A stretch of DNA of 5,621 nucleotides, from NCBI GenBank assembly GCA_929200175.1, contig CAKMYR010000083.1, positions 1 to 5,621 of the forward strand, read 5' to 3'. The DNA comes from an uncultured Gammaproteobacteria bacterium (GTDB lineage Bacteria; Pseudomonadota; Gammaproteobacteria; PS1; Pseudothioglobaceae). The position numbers and the translations under genes were made by a program. The first letter of the stretch is position 1. Every line of letters begins with the position of its first letter. The notes below the pieces were generated by a model. The model did no database searches. It had not been told where the DNA came from and saw only the letters and a program-made list of their open reading frames with translations. Shown here one piece after another: positions 1-5,621 of the stretch.

Positions 1-1301
1 TTAATAGGCGCTTTATTAGCATCAAATGAACTATGAGTATTACAATGATCAACATTTTGTAAATAAATACGTCCAGTATTAGCTCGTTCTTGCATAAATT
101 TAGCAAATAAATTTCTTGCACTAATGCTTTTTTTTCTTATGTTATTATCTTTTTCATATTTTTCATAAAGTTTGTCGAATTTATCTTGGTCACTAAAAAA
201 TGAATCATACAAATCAGGAACATCATGCGGAGAAAATAATGTTATATCACCATCAGCTAGAAATCTCTTGTACATTAAGCCATTAAATTGGACTCCATAA
301 TCAAGATGGCGAATACGATTTTCATCAGTGCCAGTATTATTTTTAAGTACTAATAAACTTTCAACCTCTAAATGCCATAATGGATAAAAAACAGTAGCTG
401 CTCCTCCTCTAACTCCGCCTTGAGAGCAAGATTTAACAGCAGAATGAAAATGTTTATAAAATGGAATACAGCCAGTATGGATAGCTTCGCCTTTACGAAT
501 ATGGCTACCGATTGCACGAATTTTACCCGCATTAACACCAATACCAGCCCTTTGAGAGACATATTTAACTATGGTTCCAGCAGTTGCATTAATTGAATCT
601 AAATCATCATCAGCTTCAATTAATACACAAGATGAAAATTGACGAGTAGGGGTACGAACTCCTGCCATAATTGGAGTAGGAAGAGATATTTTAAATGTAG
701 ATAAAAAATCATAGAATTTTTTAACCATATCCATGCGTTTATTATTTTTATATTCTTGAAATAAACACATACTAACTAACAAGTATAGCTGTTGTGGAGA
801 TTCATAAACTTGTCCAGTTACTCTATTTTGTACTAAATATTTTCCTTCTAGTTGTTTAACTGCAGAATAAGAAAATTTCATATCACGATTATGATCAACA
901 TATTTATCTAATTCATCTATTTGCTCTTTTGTCCATTTTTCGAGAATCTCTTTATCATAAACATCTAATTTAACTAATTTTGTAATATGTTTAAATAAAG
1001 AAGTGGGTTTAAATTGTTTAAATGCTTTTTTTCTTAAATGGAAAATAGCTAATCTAGCTGCTAAATATTGATAATCTGGAGCTTTAGTAGAGATTAAATC
1101 AGCTGCTGATTTAATTATTGTTTCATGAATATCTGATGTTTTAATGCCATCAAAAAAAGCTAGTTGTGCATTTATTTCAACTTGAGAGACACTAACATTT
1201 TTTAATCCTTCAGATGCCCAATTTACAACACGATGGATTTTATCCATGTCTATTGGTTCTTTTTTGCCTTTACGTTTTATTACTTGGATATTTTTATTCA
1301 T
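1..1301 (-). CDS. nrdA: Ribonucleoside-diphosphate reductase class Ia, alpha subunit (N-terminal 433 residues, cut by window edge)
   Basis: This is the large subunit of class Ia ribonucleotide reductase, which reduces ribonucleoside diphosphates to deoxynucleotides in the cytoplasm together with the radical-bearing NrdB subunit. The frame is open from the ATG at 1301 to the window edge. It is closely similar to E. coli NrdA as I remember it, and residue numbers match exactly. Residues 5-95 form the ATP-cone, with K9, R10, E15, K21, T55, H59 and K91 of the activity site kept, so dATP inhibition is likely. The redox cysteine C225 (QFSSCVLIE, codon 629-627), specificity-site D232, R262 and R269, and loop 2 (SCSQGGVRGGA, about 290-301) are present. 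The sequence stops at I433, six residues before catalytic C439, so N437, C439, E441 and the C-terminal cysteines are not seen. It starts 40 bases after hisD on the same strand. No Shine-Dalgarno and no NrdR box are visible upstream. Identification is secure. Confidence 0.97.
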   Translation of the reverse strand, partial: MNKNIQVIKRKGKKEPIDMDKIHRVVNWASEGLKNVSVSQVEINAQLAFFDGIKTSDIHETIIKSAADLISTKAPDYQYLAARLAIFHLRKKAFKQFKPTSLFKHITKLVKLDVYDKEILEKWTKEQIDELDKYVDHNRDMKFSYSAVKQLEGKYLVQNRVTGQVYESPQQLYLLVSMCLFQEYKNNKRMDMVKKFYDFLSTFKISLPTPIMAGVRTPTRQFSSCVLIEADDDLDSINATAGTIVKYVSQRAGIGVNAGKIRAIGSHIRKGEAIHTGCIPFYKHFHSAVKSCSQGGVRGGAATVFYPLWHLEVESLLVLKNNTGTDENRIRHLDYGVQFNGLMYKRFLADGDITLFSPHDVPDLYDSFFSDQDKFDKLYEKYEKDNNIRKKSISARNLFAKFMQERANTGRIYLQNVDHCNTHSSFDANKAPI

Positions 1302-1341
1302 TTTTTATTTTTATATTATTTAATAATTTTATTTATCTAAA
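1302..1341 (-). other. hisD-nrdA intergenic spacer, no clear terminator or promoter
   Basis: These 40 bases are almost pure A+T. They contain the AT-only inverted repeat ATTATTTAATAAT (1315-1327), whose one-base centre cannot form a useful hairpin loop, and no G+C-rich stem followed by T on the transcribed strand. A weak promoter-like pair on the minus strand (TAGATA at 1339-1334, TATAAA at 1315-1310, 18-base spacer) is no better than expected by chance here. Read-through from hisD into nrdA is the simplest reading. Confidence 0.45.
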
Positions 1342-2637
1342 TTAACTTTTTAATCTATAAAGAGCAGATCTAGCATGTGCATCTAGGCCTTCTTTTTGAG
1401 CTAGAGTTGCGGTTATTTTTCCTAATTCATCAGCTTTTATTTTAGATATATTTATCAAGCTAGATTTTTTTTGAAAATCATAAACACCTAAAGGTGATGA
1501 GAATCTAGCAGTCCCAGATGTTGGTAATACATGATTTGGGCCAGCACAATAATCACCTAAAGCTTCACAACTATACTTTCCTATAAAAATAGCACCAGCA
1601 TTTTTTATTTTATCTTGAAATGATTCTGGATTTTCTACAATTAGTTGTAGATGTTCTGGAGATATTTGATTAGCTATTTCAATAGCTTCATTTATGTTTT
1701 TGGTTTTAATTAAGGCACCTCTATTTTTAAGAGAAGTTTTTATAATTTCCTTTCTTTTCATTGATGGTAATAGTTTTTCAATACTTTTTCTTACTTGCAA
1801 GATAAATTCATCATCATCAGATAACAAGATAGATTGCGCATCCTCATCATGTTCTGCTTGAGAAAATAAATCCATAGCAATCCAATCTGGATTAGCCTTA
1901 CCATCACAAATAATTAAAATTTCACTTGGGCCTGCTATCATGTCTATCCCAACTTGGCCAAATACTAAATGTTTAGCAACTGCTACATATATGTTTCCAG
2001 GACCAACTATTTTGTCTACTTTTGGTATAGTTTTTGTGCCATATGCTAATGCAGCAATGGCTTGTGCTCCACCTATAGTAAATATTTTATCTACCCCAGA
2101 AATATAAGCAGCAGCTAACACTAAAGGATTAATATAGTTATTTGGAGTTGGGGTAGTCATTACAATATTTTTAACTCCAGCAACCTTAGCTGGAATTGCA
2201 TTCATTAAAACTGATGATGGATAAGATGCCTTTCCTCCCGGCACATATAAACCCACATTAGCAATCGCTGTAATTTTTTGCCCTAAAATAGTTCCGTCTT
2301 TCTCTTTATAAGTCCAAGTTTTTTGGATTTGTTTTTTATGGTAATTATTGATTCTATCGGTCGCCTTTTCTAAAGCTGATTTACTTTTATTATCAAGCGA
2401 ATCAAAAGCATTTTTTAATGTATTTTTATCAATTATTAAATCAGCTATTGAATTAGCTTTTACATTGTCAAATTTAACTGAATAATCAATTAAAGATTTA
2501 TCTCCATTAATACGAACATTATTAATAATATCATTAACATCTTTTATTACAGATTCTTTAGCAACACTTTCCCAAGATAATAATTTTAATAATCGTTGAT
2601 TAAAATCACTTTGTTGCGAAGATAATAGAGTAATCAT
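1342..2637 (-). CDS. hisD: Histidinol dehydrogenase
   Basis: HisD is a zinc-dependent cytoplasmic enzyme that oxidises L-histidinol to L-histidine in two NAD-linked steps, the last reactions of histidine biosynthesis. The 431-residue product is full length for the family. The zinc ligands and catalytic residues known from E. coli HisD can all be placed: Q260 and H263 (FSQAEHDEDA), D362 (GDYCAGPNHV), H421 (EGLDAHARS), the acid/base pair E328-H329 (SPEHLQL), H369 and E416. The family signature IAGPSEIL lies at 234-241 and the glycine-rich segment VGLYVPGGKASYPSS at 128-142. The ATG overlaps the hisG stop by four bases (ATGA, 2634-2637), which suggests translational coupling and supports this start, since no ribosome binding site is visible. 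The gene usually next in related operons, hisC, is absent and nrdA follows instead. An eight-A tract at 1465-1472 is in frame. Confidence 0.98.
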   Translation of the reverse strand: MITLLSSQQSDFNQRLLKLLSWESVAKESVIKDVNDIINNVRINGDKSLIDYSVKFDNVKANSIADLIIDKNTLKNAFDSLDNKSKSALEKATDRINNYHKKQIQKTWTYKEKDGTILGQKITAIANVGLYVPGGKASYPSSVLMNAIPAKVAGVKNIVMTTPTPNNYINPLVLAAAYISGVDKIFTIGGAQAIAALAYGTKTIPKVDKIVGPGNIYVAVAKHLVFGQVGIDMIAGPSEILIICDGKANPDWIAMDLFSQAEHDEDAQSILLSDDDEFILQVRKSIEKLLPSMKRKEIIKTSLKNRGALIKTKNINEAIEIANQISPEHLQLIVENPESFQDKIKNAGAIFIGKYSCEALGDYCAGPNHVLPTSGTARFSSPLGVYDFQKKSSLINISKIKADELGKITATLAQKEGLDAHARSALYRLKS

Positions 2638-3245
2638 ATTATTTTGTTAATTGTTTCTACTAATTTTTTAATTTCGGCATTTTTAGTTTTAAATGCAGCA
2701 GTATTAACTATTAATCTTGAGCTAATATCCATAATATTTTCAACAGCTACAAGCCCATTAGCCTTTAATGTATTTCCAGTAGCAACTAAATCAACAATAC
2801 AATCAGATAAACCAATTTTAGGGGCTAATTCAATTGCTCCGTTTAGTTTTATAATTTCAACTTGTTGAGATTTATTTTCAAAATGATTTTTAGTTGCTTC
2901 AATATATTTTGTTGCAATTTTTAAAGTATTTTTTTGTAATTTTTTCTCAGGTTCAGAAGCAATCATTAATTTACATTTTGCTATTTTTAAATCTAATAAT
3001 TCAAATACTCCATTAGCCCCATGTTCTATTAACATATCTTTACCAGTAACACCTATGTCAGCTACTCCATGTTGGACAAATATTGGAACATCTGTAGCAC
3101 GAATAATTATTACCTTAATCTCATTTAAATTAGTATTTAAAACTAATTTTCTAGAATTTATATTATTAATTTCTATTCCTGATTTTTCAAGCAAAGGCAA
3201 GGTTTGTTGTAAAATTCTACCTTTAGATAATGCTATAGTTAACAT
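2634..3245 (-). CDS. hisG: ATP phosphoribosyltransferase, short-form catalytic subunit
   Basis: HisG condenses ATP with PRPP to give phosphoribosyl-ATP, the committed and feedback-controlled first step of histidine synthesis. The product has 203 residues, the size of the short form (HisG-S). It ends soon after the catalytic bilobed core and lacks the roughly 80-residue C-terminal ACT-like regulatory domain of long HisG such as that of E. coli. Visible motifs are the N-terminal ALSKGR (5-10), RATDVPIFVQHGVADIGVTG (49-68) and the PRPP-binding loop VDLVATGNTLKANGL (151-165). Short HisG proteins need the HisZ regulatory subunit, a histidyl-tRNA synthetase paralogue, to form the active hetero-octamer. 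No hisZ is in this window and it is expected elsewhere. The gene begins 15 bases after murA and overlaps hisD by four bases. No histidine leader peptide or attenuator precedes it, so control is probably allosteric plus whatever governs the whole transcript. The A-rich leader has no Shine-Dalgarno. Confidence 0.97.
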   Translation of the reverse strand: MLTIALSKGRILQQTLPLLEKSGIEINNINSRKLVLNTNLNEIKVIIIRATDVPIFVQHGVADIGVTGKDMLIEHGANGVFELLDLKIAKCKLMIASEPEKKLQKNTLKIATKYIEATKNHFENKSQQVEIIKLNGAIELAPKIGLSDCIVDLVATGNTLKANGLVAVENIMDISSRLIVNTAAFKTKNAEIKKLVETINKII

Positions 3246-3260
3246 GATTTTATTATTATT

Positions 3261-4520
3261 TTAATCTTGTACTCTTTCAATATCAGCGCCTAATAGTTTT
3301 AATTTTTCTTCGATAGTTTCATAACCACGATCTAAGTGATAAACCCGCTCTATAGTAGTAGTGCCTTTAGCTATTAATCCCGCTAATACTAATGATGCTG
3401 AAGCCCTTAAATCAGTAGCCATTAAATTGGTACCTGTTAATGATTCAACTCCTTTACAAATAACAGTATTACCCTCTAAGCTTAAATTAGCGCCCATTCT
3501 TGATAATTCTGGTACATGCATAAATCTATTTTCAAAAATATTTTCAGTTATTGTGCTATATCCATCAGAAATTGTATTTAATGCTGTAAATTGAGCTTGC
3601 ATATCTGTAGGAAAATTAGGGTAAGTACTGGTTTTTATATTAACAGATTTAGGTCTTCTTCCTTTCATATCAAGGCTAATAGAATTTTTTTTAGTTTTAA
3701 TATCAGCTCCTGTTTCAATTAATTTCCCAAGCACCGAGCGCATAGATTGATGACAAATATTATTAATAGTAATAGAGCCTCTAGTTATTGCTGCTGCAAC
3801 TAAATAAGTGCCAGCTTCTATACGGTCAGAACATACAGAATATTTGACACCTTTTAAATTTGTTACTCCTTCTATAGTAAGTGTTGAAGTTCCTATATTA
3901 GATATTTTTGCACCCATACTATTTAAACATTTACATAAATCAGTAATTTCTGGCTCTTGGGCTGCATTATGAATAACAGTTGTTCCTTTAGCTAGACTTG
4001 CTGCCATTATAAGATTTTCAGTAGCTGTTACAGTTATTCTATCAAAATAAATTTCTGTTCCTACTAATCCGTTAGCGCTAGCGTAAATATAGCCATTTTT
4101 AATTTCTATCTCAGCCCCTAATTCTCTTAATGCCTTTAAATGAAGATTAACAGGTCTAGTTCCAATTGCACAACCACCGGGCAATGAAACTTTTGCTTTA
4201 CCATATTTTGCTAACATTACTCCTAAAGCTAGAATAGATGCTCGCATAGTTTTAACTATTTTATAGTCAGCAACTAAATTTTTAATTTGTGAAGAATCAA
4301 CATACATATCACCATTTGATTCTAAAATAAATTCACCTCCGATATCCATAAGCAACCTAATGGTAGTAGAAACATCGCTTGTATTAGGTATATTAGATAA
4401 AACAAGTGGTTCATCTGCCAAAATAGATGAAAACAAAATAGGCAAAGATGCGTTTTTAGAGCCTGAAGTTTTAATTTCTCCTTTTAAAGCTTTTCCACCA
4501 TTGATGATTAATTTGTGCAT
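3261..4520 (-). CDS. murA: UDP-N-acetylglucosamine 1-carboxyvinyltransferase
   Basis: MurA transfers enolpyruvate from phosphoenolpyruvate to UDP-GlcNAc, the first committed step of peptidoglycan precursor synthesis in the cytoplasm. The 419 residues match the usual length and the two-domain inside-out barrel pattern. Active-site residues are all recognisable: K22-N23 (TSGSKNASLP), R93, the PEP-reactive cysteine C117 in LPGGCAIGTRPVNLH (C115 in E. coli), R122, D306 in YPNFPTDMQAQF (D305 in E. coli), D370-L371 and R398 (HLDRGYE). Because cysteine rather than aspartate sits at 117, the enzyme is expected to be fosfomycin-sensitive; this is inference from the family. The ATG overlaps the mlaC stop by one base (TAATG), a typical coupled arrangement, and hisG follows after 15 bases. 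The mlaC-murA order recalls the E. coli mlaFEDCB-ibaG-murA locus, with mlaB and ibaG missing here. An in-frame eight-A tract lies at 3685-3692. Confidence 0.98.
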   Translation of the reverse strand: MHKLIINGGKALKGEIKTSGSKNASLPILFSSILADEPLVLSNIPNTSDVSTTIRLLMDIGGEFILESNGDMYVDSSQIKNLVADYKIVKTMRASILALGVMLAKYGKAKVSLPGGCAIGTRPVNLHLKALRELGAEIEIKNGYIYASANGLVGTEIYFDRITVTATENLIMAASLAKGTTVIHNAAQEPEITDLCKCLNSMGAKISNIGTSTLTIEGVTNLKGVKYSVCSDRIEAGTYLVAAAITRGSITINNICHQSMRSVLGKLIETGADIKTKKNSISLDMKGRRPKSVNIKTSTYPNFPTDMQAQFTALNTISDGYSTITENIFENRFMHVPELSRMGANLSLEGNTVICKGVESLTGTNLMATDLRASASLVLAGLIAKGTTTIERVYHLDRGYETIEEKLKLLGADIERVQD

Positions 4521-5137
4521 TAATTAGCTTTAGAAATTTTATCAATAAGGCTTTGAATACCTTTACGTTTTATTTGCGAATTAAACTGATCACGATAGCT
4601 TTTTACCAAACTTATACCTGAAAAAACAACATCATAAAGACGCCATTTTTTAACATAAATCATTTTTAAATCAACAGGTATAGAAGGTTTATCTTTTATA
4701 TTAATTAGTAATCTAACTATAGCTTTATTGTCTTTTCGTCTTATATTAGGATCAGTAGTAAAATTAATATCGTCTAAGCCTGGATTATATTTTAAAAACC
4801 TAGCATAATCATCTAGTATAGATCTAGTTAAATAATTTTGAAAAAACATCCTTTGTTCATCGGTTAATTTTTGCCAATGAGATTTTAATACTAATTTAGC
4901 AATATGGTTATTATCAATATTATTAAGTGCTTCTTTTTTAAGCTCATCTATTTTATTTTCTTTCAATAATTTTAAAAGATTAGCAATAATACCTAATACA
5001 GCAGAGTCAGGTCTATCTACATCAGATAAATTATTTATATTATAGGCATTATTAGATAAATCATTTGTTTTGGTTTGGGCATGCGCAAAGGGAATAATCA
5101 TTTGTAAAAACAAAATAGATAATATAATTTTTTTCAT
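4520..5137 (-). CDS. mlaC: Periplasmic phospholipid-binding protein MlaC (Ttg2D/toluene-tolerance family)
   Basis: MlaC carries phospholipids through the periplasm between the outer-membrane MlaA complex and the inner-membrane MlaFEDB transporter, helping to keep the outer membrane asymmetric. The 205-residue protein starts with a clear Sec signal peptide: MKK, a hydrophobic stretch (about 4-17) and a probable cleavage site after AHA at 18-20. The mature part shows family hallmarks: a helical segment LKSHWQKLTDEQRMFFQNYL (84-103), a beta-sheet region ending in W165, and the characteristic DVVFSGISLVKSYRDQF (169-185) followed by the helix QIKRKGIQSLIDKI. Primary sequence is diverged, so the call rests on these motifs, the size and the position just before murA. 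It is the first gene of the minus-strand unit. Its usual upstream partners mlaF, mlaE and mlaD are absent, replaced by divergent uvrC. The start is set by the signal peptide; there is no Shine-Dalgarno. Confidence 0.92.
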   Translation of the reverse strand: MKKIILSILFLQMIIPFAHAQTKTNDLSNNAYNINNLSDVDRPDSAVLGIIANLLKLLKENKIDELKKEALNNIDNNHIAKLVLKSHWQKLTDEQRMFFQNYLTRSILDDYARFLKYNPGLDDINFTTDPNIRRKDNKAIVRLLINIKDKPSIPVDLKMIYVKKWRLYDVVFSGISLVKSYRDQFNSQIKRKGIQSLIDKISKAN

Positions 5138-5174
5138 TTTAATTTATGGTTTATTGTTTGCGAGTTATTATAAT
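5138..5174. promoter_or_regulatory. Divergent intergenic region between mlaC and uvrC
   Basis: These 37 bases separate the start codons of mlaC and uvrC and must hold, or lie next to, the signals for both transcripts. The uvrC-proximal end contains the perfect palindrome TATTATAATA (5166-5175, its last base being the A of the uvrC ATG), which gives an overlapping TATAAT on each strand. No Shine-Dalgarno is seen ahead of either gene and no hairpin is seen. Confidence 0.7.
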
Positions 5175-5194
5175 ATGAAAATGAAATTTATCAA
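5167..5194 (-). promoter_or_regulatory. Predicted sigma-70 promoter of the mlaC-murA-hisG-hisD(-nrdA) unit
   Basis: On the minus strand TTGATA (5194-5189, five of six consensus bases) is followed after a 16-base spacer by a perfect TATAAT (5172-5167). Transcription would begin near 5160 and leave a leader of about 23 bases before the mlaC ATG. The -35 element lies inside the first codons of uvrC. Chance matches to TATAAT are common in AT-rich DNA, but the combination of both boxes, correct spacing and correct position supports this site. Confidence 0.65.
5169..5174 (+). promoter_or_regulatory. Possible -10 box of uvrC
   Basis: A perfect TATAAT on the plus strand ends directly before the first uvrC ATG (5175). 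No good -35 box lies 16 to 18 bases upstream (the nearest hexamers, such as TGGTTT at 5147-5152, match poorly). If used, it would start RNA near 5181, where a second in-frame ATG lies, giving a leaderless message. It may instead be only the by-product of the palindrome that forms the mlaC -10 box. Confidence 0.3.
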
Positions 5195-5621
5195 AGATAA
5201 ACTGAAAAATTTAAATAATTATCCAGGTGTTTATCAAATGCTTGATATAAATAATAAAGTTATTTATATAGGCAAAGCAAGTAATCTTAAAAAAAGAGTA
5301 GCTAGCTATTTTAATAAAGAGCATAAAGATATTAAAACAAAAACTTTAGTTGCTAAGATTAAAAATTTTGAAGTAATTGTAACTAATACCGAAGTTCAAG
5401 CATTATTATTAGAGAATCAATTAATTAAGCAACATCAACCTAAGTACAATGTTTTACTTAAAGATTCAAAAAGCTATCCTTATATTTGTATTACAAATGA
5501 TAAACATCCAAGAGTTAGCCTTCATCGTGGTAATAAAAATAAAAATTATCAATTTTTTGGGCCATACCCATCAGCCCATGTAGTTCGTGAAAGTTTAATT
5601 TTATTAAAAAAAATATTTAAA
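5175..5621 (+). CDS. uvrC: Excinuclease ABC subunit C (N-terminal 149 residues, cut by window edge)
   Basis: UvrC is the nuclease of UvrABC nucleotide excision repair; it cuts the damaged strand on both sides of a lesion marked by UvrA and UvrB. Only the N-terminal GIY-YIG domain, responsible for the 3' incision, and the start of the linker are in the window. Residues known to matter in this domain are present: Y20 in PGVY (18-20 is the GIY element, here GVY), Y31-I-G33-K34, R41, Y45, E80 (LLLENQLIK) and N92 (QPKYNVLLKD). The UvrB-binding UVR motif, the RNase H-like 5'-incision domain and the helix-hairpin-helix repeats lie beyond the edge. The start is either ATG 5175 or the in-frame ATG 5181; both leave a normal N-terminus ahead of the PGVY motif, and neither has a Shine-Dalgarno. 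An eight-A run at 5606-5613 is in frame. Identification is secure. Confidence 0.96.
   Translation, partial: MKMKFIKDKLKNLNNYPGVYQMLDINNKVIYIGKASNLKKRVASYFNKEHKDIKTKTLVAKIKNFEVIVTNTEVQALLLENQLIKQHQPKYNVLLKDSKSYPYICITNDKHPRVSLHRGNKNKNYQFFGPYPSAHVVRESLILLKKIFK

Noticed and set aside
368..562. Plus-strand open frame of 64 codons inside nrdA
   Set aside because: It lies wholly opposite well-conserved NrdA sequence (about residues 247-311) and its product is a low-complexity hydrophobic string typical of antisense reading of AT-rich genes.
1315..1327. Inverted repeat ATTATTTAATAAT considered as a terminator or operator
   Set aside because: The arms are A/T only with a single central base, so no stable hairpin can form, and it does not resemble an NrdR box. 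Such repeats are frequent by chance at this base composition.
3246..3260. Search for a histidine leader peptide or attenuator before hisG
   Set aside because: The gap to murA is 15 bases with no His-codon run and no stem-loop; there is no room for an attenuator.
2644..3264. Two plus-strand open frames (2644-2868 and 3055-3264) opposite hisG
   Set aside because: Both are antisense to the conserved hisG core and show no recognisable motif or start signal.
3361..3594. Plus-strand open frame of 77 codons opposite murA
   Set aside because: It mirrors the conserved C-terminal part of MurA; the murA reading explains this stretch.
5226..5234. UvrC has GVY in place of GIY in its GIY-YIG motif
   Set aside because: GVY is the common form in UvrC proteins, and the catalytic tyrosines, arginine, glutamate and asparagine are all present, so this is not a defect.
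1..5621. Search for mobile elements, CRISPR arrays, tRNAs, phage or defence genes
   Set aside because: Nearly every base is covered by six core housekeeping genes; no direct repeat arrays, terminal inverted repeats, transposase motifs or tRNA-like cloverleafs were seen.

Overview
The window holds six protein-coding genes packed almost end to end in very AT-rich DNA (under about 30% G+C by eye), with only three short gaps of 15 to 40 bases. Five genes run on the minus strand in the order mlaC, murA, hisG, hisD, nrdA. The sixth, uvrC, diverges from mlaC on the plus strand. nrdA is cut by the left edge and uvrC by the right edge. No RNA gene, mobile element, CRISPR array or long repeat was seen.

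The gene order points to a proteobacterium, most likely a gammaproteobacterium. An mlaC-murA-hisG-hisD block with a short-form HisG is familiar from Pseudomonas-like and related genomes, and the NrdA is closely similar to E. coli NrdA, colinear to the residue. The strong AT bias, tight packing and missing Shine-Dalgarno sequences suggest a streamlined free-living lineage or a host-associated one. Genus cannot be read from this window.

Layout from right to left along the minus-strand transcript: a promoter between uvrC and mlaC (5167-5194), mlaC (5137-4520), murA overlapping it by 1 base, hisG after a 15-base gap, hisD overlapping hisG by 4 bases, and nrdA after a 40-base gap with no convincing terminator. 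The five genes probably form one transcription unit. It mixes cell-envelope functions (lipid transport, peptidoglycan precursor synthesis), histidine biosynthesis (first step and last two steps) and deoxynucleotide synthesis. They share no pathway, so the link is co-expression of housekeeping functions.

All visible catalytic residues are intact, so the genes look functional. No previously undescribed system was found. The most interesting points are a 10-bp palindrome that places a perfect TATAAT on both strands between the divergent genes, an uvrC start with little or no leader, an mlaC without its usual mla partners, and nrdA placed directly after hisD.
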